A stretch of 64,000 nucleotides of DNA from Medicago truncatula (taxonomy: Eukaryota > Streptophyta > Magnoliopsida > Fabales > Fabaceae). Under the pieces are notes generated by a model, which saw only the letters and a list, made by a program, of their open reading frames with translations, ran no database searches and had not been told where the DNA came from. The position numbers and the translations under genes were made by a program. The stretch is taken from NCBI RefSeq assembly GCF_003473485.1, contig NC_053046.1, positions 43,671,832-43,735,831 on the forward strand, read 5' to 3'. Positions 23,940 through 33,714 of the stretch are shown piece by piece (positions within the stretch are counted from its first letter, which is position 1; every line of letters starts with the position of its first letter).

Positions 23940-25708
23940 ATTAGTATATTTAAATATTCTATAAAAATATATAAAGGAGATGTGTGATACCATTCATCTA
24001 AAATGTTGTAATTATAATTTTATTTTATGATAATGTTTAAATCTTTAGTAAGAAAATCAATTAAATCTATTTATAATAAGAACAATTCAACTTAAATGGG
24101 AAAAATACTATTTAAATATTTATTTGATTATTAAAATAGATGCGAGAGAGTAAACATAAATGAGGCAAGAACCTCGTTAAAAAAACTAAGCACAATAGAA
24201 AAGCAGAAAGACGGTCACATAATGGCCTCTATTGACACTTTCTCTATTTTGGGCTGACATTTTCTCCTTCTAATTATTCCCTTAAGTAAATTTGATCATC
24301 ATAATAATGCTATTTTGTTGGTGTCATTTTAAAAGATAAGATTTTATATTATATTTATTATATTGTTGGTATAATTAAAAAATATAAGTAAAGTTTGTTA
24401 CAACATGAAAGTAGAAAATATCTATCATCGATACCTATAATTTTAATTAAAATTTCATAAAAACTAAAGCGCAATAGGAAGAGTGGACAGACGGACATTG
24501 TGCCCGTCTAAACGCAAATGTATATAAAGAGGATCCATGAGTTTATGATGGTTTTTTCACTTCCAATTTTATCCACTTCAAAATATGAATGACACCACTA
24601 CAATAAAAAATAGTTAAATTCCTTTAAAATTGGAACAAAACCCCTACAAAAAATATTTGTCACTATTAAAAAATAATATTTAAAATTTTATATGAGAAAA
24701 ACATTTGATTGTATTATATGCCAAAATTAACATATCTTTCTATATTTAATTAATTAATGTGTCCATCTTTCCGCCACAACAACAACCAAGCCCTAGACCA
24801 CTAGGTGAAATCAACTACGTTGATCAAATTACGTCATAATGTTCTATCATAAACCATATTTGGATATAACTCATTGACATCTAAATCCTTTTTATTGACT
24901 TCTCTTATAGTTTTTCTAGGTCCACATCCACCTCATTTGACCTGACTACCTGATCTACTTTTCTTACGACTGCATCTACTATAAGTGCTACCCCCACTCT
25001 CTCTCTGATGATGTCATTCCTAATCATATCCCATTCATCTTTCCGCTAGATAAAATAAAATTTATACAAAAAATAAATTTGACACAATTTGTTAATGATA
25101 TTTCACTAAGATGAATCGTTCGAGACAACCTGAGTTCAATTCCTAATGAAAACAATTCTTGACGTCTCAAATTGAACTCAGGTTGACGACACTCAAGTTT
25201 CTTGTTGTAATGATACATTCAATAATAATAATTACTTTATTTTAAAACATGTGAATAATTGATGATTTTTTTCTTTCTGTTTTTACAAAGAAAATTGTCA
25301 TTTTGAAAACCACAATTTTCTTTATTTATTTAACAAAAGGCCTCATTTTAGTTTTCCCTTAGAACTCAGAATAACTTTTTTTTAGAGGTGACATCAAAAT
25401 AAGTTTATCACTCTACATCATCATGTTGTATGTTGTGTCATTCAAAACATGTGAAATAATAAACATATCAAATAACAAATTGTAAGTAAAAATAAAATAT
25501 TTGTTAGAGGGACCAAAATCAGTTGATTTTATAATGGAGGGATCAATTTTGTGAATAAGTAAAAATAAGGAGACCAATTTTTATTTTATTTTTACAAAAA
25601 TAAACGATATTCATTCATTCAAATTGATAGAGTACATCAATACAATACAAATTCAGTCTCTAAAAACAAAAAGGATGAATCTGCGAACAAACTCACAACA
25701 TCCATGTT
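23940..25708. other. Gene-poor stretch with Helitron-like debris
   Basis: Between about 24080 and 24520 there are words shared with the Helitrons further right (GGGCTGACATTTTCTCCTTC, TTGTTGGTGTCATT, and a degenerate 3' hairpin near 24490-24515). A short palindrome with GAGTTCAATT/AATTGAACTC words lies at 25130-25190. No gene is supported. Confidence 0.4.
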
Positions 25709-26396
25709 AATAGCATGAAACGACAGAGTATCTATGCCTACAAATATGACTATATTAAAGTCTTTGAAATATCCACGTCTCCAGATCTGCAACGTTCACG
25801 ACGTCAAAGTCATTGTTTGGATCAACACTTGGTCAAAACTAATCTCTCAATCTGAATCAAATATATAAACACCGCACGAAGACAGAAAAACAAAACCACA
25901 CCGTACAAAGACGGGAAAACAAAATAAATAAAGTCGTGCCAAGAAGACGAAATCATAAGAACAAATGAAAATATGTGGATATCACTTATTTAACTATAAA
26001 CTAAAAAAAAAAAAAAATCAGAATGGTAACTTAAGATCAAAATTGACCGTAAATCATCATGTTCAGGAGATAGACCAAAACTGTTATTAAGGCTAGATTT
26101 CAAATAGAAATTAAAAAAATTTGTTGGATACAATGAAAACCACATTTCTAGTTGTTTTTTTTTTTTTTATTTTTTAAAACGTTTTTTTTTTTTTGGAATA
26201 TAACTTATGCATAATGAATTTAATTTAGGCCAAAGAAATTATAAATTGAAACAAGAAATTAAAGCTCAAGTTATGTAAAAAATTATTGAATCAACTAATG
26301 TAGAAATAAATTGTCAAAAACACTTTATACAAAAACGATAAAAAAAAATTATTATACCAAAAATTATTGAATCAACTAATGTAGAAATAAATTGTC

Positions 26397-26476
26397 CTCG
26401 TAAGCTTAGCTCAGTTGGTATGGACAATGCATAATATATGCAAGGTGCGGTGCGGGGTTCAAACCCCGGCCACTAC
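26397..26476 (+). mobile_element. tRNA-like SINE head
   Basis: A box TAGCTCAGTTGG (26407-26418) and B box GGGTTCAAACCCC (26454-26466), with TGCATAATATATGCAAGG between them. The tRNA-like shape is weak (poor acceptor stem and a long variable part), so this is a SINE head and not a tRNA gene. The same head occurs at 36333, 45916, 50962, 54748 and, inverted, near 60911. Confidence 0.6.
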
Positions 26477-26488
26477 AAAAAAAAAATA

Positions 26489-27047
26489 TCTATACTATAT
26501 ATAAAAAAAAAAAAAAAAACCCCATTTCACCTCTTCTTTTGGGCTGACTTTTTCTCTTTCCAAAAATGCCATCAATTTTGAATATAAATAACATATATAA
26601 CAAATAATAGATAAGAATAAATTTAAATATTAAAAAAATTAACAAACACGGTATGAATATATATATATGTATTTGTTTTTCCTTTATCTTTTAAAAAGTG
26701 TAACAAACTACATGAGTATATTTATACTTAACTTTTTCATTATCTCAATTATACCCTTAAACAACTTTTTCCATAATAAAAATTATTGTTGGTGTCATTA
26801 AAAAAAAATTAATTATTTTTTTGTTATATTGTTGGTGTCATTGAAATAGATAATCATTCCTTCAAAAAATTGAAATAGATAATCATGGTTCGTTTAGTTT
26901 GTTATAACGTGAAAGCAACATACATTTATATTTTCAGTTTTAATCAAAATCAAAATTTTATAAAAAAAACATTGTTCATGATTTTCAAACGTTAGCGCAA
27001 TAAAAAGAGCGAAAAGACGAGCACATGAGTGTCTGTCTTTTCACTAG
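26489..27047 (+). mobile_element. Non-autonomous Helitron
   Basis: Starts TCTATACTATATATAAA after an A and ends ...TTTTCACTAG before a T, the A^T insertion and TC...CTAG termini of Helitrons. Just before the end is a hairpin-forming stretch (AAAGACGAGCACATGAGTGT then CTGTCTTT). It encodes no Rep/helicase. Related copies are at 36442 (truncated) and 42318-43155 (complete but interrupted). Confidence 0.7.
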
Positions 27048-27060
27048 TATATATAAAGAA

Positions 27061-27231
27061 AATAAATAATAATTTAGATTATATTTTTTGTTATATTGTT
27101 GGTGTCATTGAATTTGATAATCATGGTTAGTTTAATTTGTTATAATTTTAAAACAACAAACATTTATATTTTTTGTTTTAATCAAAATTAAAATTTCATA
27201 AAAAACACGTTCATAATTTTCGCTAGTAAAT
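27061..27231 (+). mobile_element. Helitron tail fragment
   Basis: Repeats the last part of the adjacent Helitron (TTGTTATATTGTTGGTGTCA ... TTTTCGCTAG) but without the hairpin. Probably a deleted relative inserted next to it. Confidence 0.45.
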
Positions 27232-27638
27232 AATAATACAAATATTTAAATTATTGAAACAAATTAGTTTAAATTTTTAAAAAAAGAATTAATTGAATCA
27301 AAATATGTTGAAATAAGATTAGGCATTAATTAATTTTTCCAATAAATAATTAAAAATTAAATAAAATATTTAGTGCAAGATCAATGAAACTTTTCTTAAG
27401 ATATCTATGCCTACAAAAACAAAGTCAGTTTTGAATAACAACAGAAAAGATAAAAATGATTGTTGAGATATTTACTCCACATAACAAATAAAATATTTCC
27501 TTAAAAAAATAAATATTGCGTTGTAACGAAAATTACGATTATGTAGTCAGTTTTTATGACTCTATATATTTGTGCATCGCATTATTCTTTTTCTCCACAA
27601 ATATCACAAAAACCTACTTACTTTCAATTTTCTCTCGT

Positions 27639-28744
27639 ATGGCGTCAAAATCCATCCTTGGCTTTATCACTCTCTTTCTCCTTACACTTTGTATTACTTC
27701 CTCCATTCATCGCATAAGGCAGACTTCTGGTTTGTTTCTTTTATCCTTTTGTCACTATTTTATGTAACCTTGATTTATAGAGTAGAACATTCATATAAAT
27801 ATAATAAATAGAAACTAACTAGAGTAGAAGTAGAATCTTTTATTAATATCATTAACTAAGTTAATATTTGTTTATTTGCAGATTACAATTTTCCAAATAC
27901 ACGAGTTGATGCTTATGAGAAAACTCTTAATGTTCTTGGAAGCAGGAAGGTTCGTTACACTATCATAGGCTTTTTTGTAGATTTTTATTGTTTCAAATTT
28001 TTCCAAAGAAAATTACATTAATTTTTATTTATTTCAATATTCATATTTTTTGTTATATTACGTTATTCACTATTTCTAAAATAAACCAATTTTCTTTTAT
28101 AGATGTTGGTTGGTGTGGATCGATTCTCATTAATAACTAGGCAACATGGTTCTACCGGAGGCCTTAGGGTATTGCATAATTGCTATATTGATTCTGTTGG
28201 ATCTGAAGATAAGTCACAAATTGGAGAAGTCAAGATGCAACTTCAAATCTATTGCAAGACAACAAAGACATTGTCGGACCATAAAGCAATTAATAGATCA
28301 AAGGTTAGATCATGTTTCTTTGAATTGAAATATGCTTTAGGATAACACAATATATGTTTTTCCCATGTTATTGGTTTATCACGTGTCCTATAATTTTTTA
28401 GGTTATACTAATATGAACAGTGTAGAAATATTAAAAGGTTGAAAAAGAAACTCTCTTATAATAATGATAAGAACTAGTTTTTGTTATTTTAAGAGTTATA
28501 GTTTTTGTTATATTAAGATATTCCATATTTCTCATAATCCAATGTCTTTTTACAGGTTTTGGGTGGTGAGCATCCATTTGCATTAAGAATGAGGCAACAT
28601 GGTTATACTGGAGGATTGAAGATGTTGCATCACTGTTACATTGATTCTATTGGTCAAGAAAATAAGTCTGATGAACTGAAGATGGAAGCTCAAATCCATT
28701 GCATAACTGAAAAAACTTCGTTGGGCATGAAAGCAACTATGTAG
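27639..28744 (+). CDS. Predicted secreted two-repeat protein, copy 1 (family not recognised)
   Basis: Four exons, 27639-27729, 27882-27949, 28103-28303 and 28556-28744 (stop TAG), all GT/AG, give 182 residues. Residues 1-23 (MASKSILGFITLFLLTLCIT...) are a clear signal peptide. Exon 2 encodes a linker (YNFPNTRVDAYEKTLNVLGS). Exon 3 and exon 4 each encode one repeat of about 62-67 residues with matching cores: RQHGSTGGLRVLHNCYIDSV and RQHGYTGGLKMLHHCYIDSI, then KSxxGEVKMQLQIYC / KSDELKMEAQIHC. Each repeat has two Cys about 25 residues apart, perhaps one disulfide per repeat. Both repeat exons are bounded by phase-0 introns, so one probably arose by exon duplication. I do not recognise the domain; it is not an NCR peptide or a defensin. 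The other two copies keep every splice site and the frame, which supports a real gene. Confidence 0.8.
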
Positions 28745-29129
28745 ATGAGAGGATGAACACACAAGATTTGTTATTTTATCACCTTCATAGCTTAGCTAGT
28801 TGTAAAGTATTGTTCTAAGGAATTTGGCATATGGCTCAAATTCATTTACTATGAATTCCTCTTCTGTATGACAATAATTATATATATATATAAATTCACT
28901 TAGTTGATTTTTCTTTCAATTAAGTTGGTTGCACATAAGGAGCTTATGAGCTTATGTGAGTCTAACTCAACTACACATTATCTAATTTTTCTAAATAATA
29001 TACTCAAATTGTCTCTTAATAATATTAGATGCATGAAACTTATGGATCGTCTTATGCAAGACATCTATTTACTTCAATAAGATTGTTATACAAACCGTCC
29101 CGTATTGAATCATTTTCTTATTTCTAAAG

Positions 29130-29240
29130 TTTGTTGTGTACAAGTGTGAATTATATATCCCACATCGGATAGAAAAGTAAAGGTTAAACATCTAATAAGT
29201 AAGAGGACTCATAAACCCATTGCCTTAAGGTTTTTGGGTA
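29130..29240 (+). mobile_element. Solo-LTR-like fragment
   Basis: GTGTGAATTATATATCCCACATCGGATAGAAAAGT and AAGGTTTTTGGGTATGAG flank AAGAGGACTCATAAACCCAT. CCCACATCGG-type sequence is a hallmark of many plant miniature LTR elements. The same block is downstream of gene copy 3 (45232-45345) but absent from copy 2's flank. Confidence 0.4.
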
Positions 29241-29939
29241 TGAGTATATTTGTTCCATTATTTCTCTAGGTTTTAAATTTAATCTCATCTACCTTTAATT
29301 TACATACAATCTATCATATAAAATTGAGACTTGTTTTAAGTTAAAAATATTTTTCATCAACTATACATGATAGTAAAAAGAACTTTTGGGAGGATTTGGC
29401 TTTTCATTACATCCTTCTTGATGTATCAGAAAATGAACCATTTAGACTGTTGGCTCCATTTTGTTGATATTATCATTCCTTATATTGTTAAGATTTTTTT
29501 TTTTTTTTAAGTACACGATTGTTTAGATTTCAATTAATTAATTTGATGAGAAATAACTAATGTAGTATAATTTCATTATGCACACTTAATTCGACACATT
29601 AATTCTCTCTTGTGGGAAAAAGAAGAAAATAAGAGCATGTTTAGAAATTGCTCCTTCAGCTCACAATTAAGTGGTCCAATATACGTACGTACATGTTTCT
29701 TTTGCATGTGCATGGGTCCAATACATATGAGACTTGAGAGTGAGATTACTTATTGATTAGTTATTGTGTTGAGTTGTACTCTTCTACGAGTTTCAGTATG
29801 TTTAAGAAAACAAACGTTGTAAAAGTACATCAATTCCTAAACACCATCAACCTACTTACTACTCAAATTATCGCAAATTATAGTAATAAAATTCTATCTC
29901 AACTAGCATCAATTTCTACAATATCAAATTATTCAAAAA

Positions 29940-30453
29940 GAATTAGACTTGATCTTGAATAAACTTTGTTGGGGGGGGGGGGGGGGGGCATATGAATTTC
30001 AAAACATGCCTACAACTTTGTTCTAAAGCTCAAGAGGAAAAAAAGGAGTGTTAGATAAAAGGAAAAGTTGTTCTTTAATATGTACAAAATTAAAATAGTT
30101 TTACACTGCACATATATAATTTTCATTATTAGATCAATAAAAGAGAAATGATATTTTAACAATCATTTTATGACAAATTTTTCTCTCATACTTATATTAT
30201 ATTCTTACTTTCTCTTTCCATTGTTTTAATTTTTTATGTCAATATTTACATTTCTTTGCATATTTTGGTTGTCTAATAAGTTCTCTCAACAAGTGATTGT
30301 TCAAATAAAATTCATCTATATAAAACTAGTCACGAAAAGAAAAGAATAGTAGAGATTTTATCTCTGTGTTTGTGACGTATATTTTCTACAACCCTTATAT
30401 TAGTGCGCAGTGGCGTATCCAAAACCCTAAATCAGCTGGTGCAAATTTTTTAA

Positions 30454-30484
<31 letters not shown>

Positions 30485-30634
30485 CACAATAAATTTTAGT
30501 GTATTAACTTTTCATCTATAAACAAAATTGTAAAATAAGACTTCTTAGTTTTATTTTACCATAAATTAAAACTACAAAATTTAGAATTTTGTAATTGTTT
30601 TACTTGTAATTTTTAGATTAAGACGGAAAATATA
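29940..30634. other. Intergenic, with an 18-G run
   Basis: The right border of unit A is followed by 18 G at 29971-29988. CAGTGGCGTATCCAAAACCC (30410-30429) resembles the end of plant hAT-type repeats. A short (TA)n lies at 30465-30483. No gene is seen. Confidence 0.35.
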
Positions 30635-32313
30635 GGCTTAATACATCCCCTGATCCCTTAATTTATTTTATTTTTTCAGTTTGGTCCCTTAACTATAAAG
30701 TGTCTCAATTTGGTCCCATAAATCTTCTGCCGTTTACTATTTTGGTTCTCTCCGTTAGTTTTTAACCTCAAATGTCTATGGTGCACTAACATTATTGATA
30801 GTCCACCATAGACCTTATTAATTTCAACCATTTGATCTATTTTAAAAAAAAGGGAACAGTTAGATTATACAGGAACATTGTATCTTACGGTGGAGCACCA
30901 ACATGTAATCTTATTAACATTTCTTCATCTTCTTCTCTCCCCATCTTCATCTTCATCTTCATACATTCATCAAAATATTCAAATAAAGACAGACTTATTA
31001 ACATTTCTTCATCTTTTTCACTCCCTAAATTTTTTTACGGTAAAAAAATAATCCCAAATTCATTCTCATGAGTCCATCATCTCATTTTTCCATAATTGTC
31101 TTCACCATCACAATCCCAAATTAATCAGAATCGTGAATACAACACCATCACAATCTCTAATTCATCACCATCGCACCATCACTGATTCATCCTAATCTCG
31201 TTCTTTCCTGAATTCAACACCGAATCTGAAACCCCAGTCGATGTTCTCGTTCTTCAACATCGAATCCAAACCAAACGTTCGTTCGTTCTTAACCTCATGA
31301 ACATGACAACTCTGAATTCAACACCGAATCTGAATCGTTCGTTCTTACCTCATGAACATGACAACTCCAGATCTGGAATCAGATCCACTGTCACCATCAT
31401 CATTAACACCTTATTTTGAATATGACACTCACTCCTTCACTCCTCGTGTTCTTATCACTATTCATAGCACTGAATCCTTGTTTTTGCTGCAGTTTTGGGG
31501 CTGTTGCACAGTCGTATTCAGTTTGTAGCAATTTCTCCTTCACTCCTAGTTATTTTTTATGAGAATTGATTTAATCTGTGTATCAATTAGTGTAATGAGA
31601 ATGGAATTGCAGGAATGGAAACGTGGAAAGGAGATACTTGAGACATATAATTGATTTGGTCCTCTTTTTATTTTTGAAAAAAAATGGAATTGCAGGAATG
31701 GGTAATGAGAATGGAATTTCCAAACAACCTTTTGACATGAAACGATAGCAGCACACTCCACCCTCACTTTAAAATTTGGGATTTTTGTCATTATTTTAGA
31801 TTTTATTTTCTCGTTATGTTTGATTTGGAGAGATATACTTTCTAAGTTTGAAGATGAAGAAATTGGAAAAGATTTTTCACATTTATGAGTTTTAAAATTG
31901 AGTTGAAAAGATTAATTTTTTGGGTTGATGAATTTCTGAAAAATTTGTTGGGATTGTTTGTGGTGATGATGATTTTATTGTTGATGAATATCTGGATTTG
32001 TTGTTGTTGTTGATGAATTTTTTGATTGAAGGGTTGTTGTTGATTATTGTTGTTGAAGAAGATGAAGAAGAACATGAGGGGAAAGATGAAGAAAAACAAA
32101 AAAAATTGGTGTTGGTGGTTCACCGTTATATACAATGGTCATTCAATCTAATGGCTGAAATCATATTTGAAATATTATACATTAGAAAACCAACGGAGAT
32201 AGCCAAAATAGGAAACGGCAGAAGATTTATGGAAGCAAATTGAGACACTTTATAGTTAAGGGACCAAACTGAAAAAATAAAATAAATTAAGGGACTAGGG
32301 AATGTATTAAGCC
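30635..32313. mobile_element. Non-autonomous Mutator-like element, 1.7 kb
   Basis: The left end GGCTTAATACATCCCCTGAT and the complement of the right end GGCTTAATACATTCCCTAGT belong to inverted ends of about 120-140 bp (both include CTTAACTATAAAGTGTCTCA and a CCGTTT(A/C)(C/T)TATTTTGG-type stretch). A perfect 9-bp target duplication, GAAAATATA, lies at 30626-30634 and 32314-32322. The interior is Ser/Pro-codon-like and TTC-rich, has a 22-bp internal direct repeat (30911, 30997) and no transposase. It may be captured host sequence, but I recognise no gene in it. Confidence 0.8.
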
Positions 32314-32322
32314 GAAAATATA

Positions 32323-33289
32323 CTATATCATTTGCATAAGTTAGATTAAGCTGGAAACCTCGGTAAACTCCTTATTGTTGACTTGCTTATGATCCCCATA
32401 ATTCTTTTTTAACGTTGAGGAAAAATTTGAAGTAATAATATAACAAAATAAAATGGGGAGAAGTAATTAAAAGTGAAAACATCTCTAAGAAAGTAAAAGC
32501 TAGAGCTGTTGACTGAAGAAAATCGAAAAAGTTGTATAGCGAGTGATGTGCAGAGTGTTGTGCTGCCATCTGTTACGTGTCAGAAGAGAAAAACCAATGG
32601 GCTTGGGCCAGTGCCGAATGTTGATGAAACGGTGTGAGGAGGTGCAGAATAAATATTTGAGGGTGTGCAAATCCAATTAAAACAAGATTTTTGGTTGAAA
32701 TTGAAAATTCCAGGGGATGCAGGTGGGCAAAAGTTATGGTTAGAAAGAAATCCTTATCCACCGTGCATAAACACTTCACAACCATCAGATCTAGTGTTAA
32801 ACTACACCAAATCAAACTTCATTTACTTCAAACATTTCTCTCACTAAAACCTAAAGCTCTCCCTCTCTCTCTACAATTTTCAACATTCTGGAAAAGAAAA
32901 CGAAGAACTCAGATGAGAAGGAGTAGATCTAAAAATTTAAACACAAACGAAATTTTCTTTGCTTCACTTGTTGTTGAGCCGGTTCGCTCCTCTTCTTCCC
33001 TCGCGTTTTCTTCTTCGATCCAGTGGCGCTGTGTTGATTGCTATATGTTACTGATTCGTCACTGTTTGTGTTCACGGTTTCATATCTGAAGTTGTTACTG
33101 GATTCGAAATCTTTGTGATGTTAGAGGGATTTATGGCTGGGAAACTGCTCGAAACCATTAAGTACATCTAATGGTTTTGGAGTACAACTCACAGAAACCA
33201 TTTCTTTCCTCCTCCTCCAATTGTGTCAGTCCAAAACTGAATGATGGCAATGGCTCTAGGTCCTTAATTTTTTTCACCTGCTGGAAACC
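32323..33289. other. Unassigned stretch, possibly the 5' end of a gene
   Basis: The part at 32780-33110 looks like a plant 5' leader: ACTAAAACCTAAAGCTCTCC, CTCTCT tracts and higher G+C. An open frame (32691-33089) is present but has no recognisable domain and an unlikely composition. It may be a gene fragment brought in by rearrangement at the unit B border. Confidence 0.3.
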
Positions 33290-33714
33290 ATTAATAGCAT
33301 AAAACGACAGAGTATCTATGCCTACAAATATGACTATATTAAAGTCTTCGAAATATTCACGTCTCCATATCTGCAACGTTGATGACGTCAAAGTCATTGT
33401 TTGGATCAACACTTGATCAAAGCTAATCTCTCAACCTGAATCAAATAAATACCGTACAAAGACGGAAAAACAAAACCACACCGTACAAAGATGGTAAAAC
33501 AAAATAAATAAAGTCGTGCCAAGAAAACGAAATCACAAGAACAAATGAAAGAAAATTGAAAAATATGTGGATATCACTTATTTAACTATAAACTAAGAAA
33601 AAACAATTCGAAAGGGTGACTGTAGATCAAAATTGACCGTAAATCATCCTGTTCAGAAGATAGACCAAAACTGTTGTTAAGGCTAGATTTAAAATAGAAA
33701 TTAAAAAAAAATAA

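Larger units (their letters stand above)
25709..29938 (+). repeat. Segmental duplication, unit A (with gene copy 1)
   Basis: From TAATAGCATGAAACGACAGA (left border) to CAAATTATTCAAAA (right border), this unit matches 33290-39319 in order and orientation. It contains a SINE-like copy, a complete Helitron, gene copy 1 and its 3' flank. Unit B differs by a LINE insertion, by a deletion of the Helitron 3' part and following sequence, and by having about 100 bp of promoter that unit A lacks. Confidence 0.85.

Noticed and set aside
27572..27811. Alternative open frames across exon 1 of the repeat-protein genes
   Set aside because: They read through the GT donor into the intron or use other frames; the signal-peptide frame with conserved splicing in all three copies is better supported.
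14584..29988. Long G homopolymers (14584-14602, 29971-29988) as functional G-quadruplex sites
   Set aside because: Each is a single uninterrupted run in non-coding sequence; length is easily an artefact of replication or sequencing, and nothing nearby suggests a role.
32691..33089. A 132-codon open frame as a gene
   Set aside because: Composition is like a translated leader (many Ser, Arg, Leu from CTCT tracts), there is no domain, and it lies by a rearrangement border.
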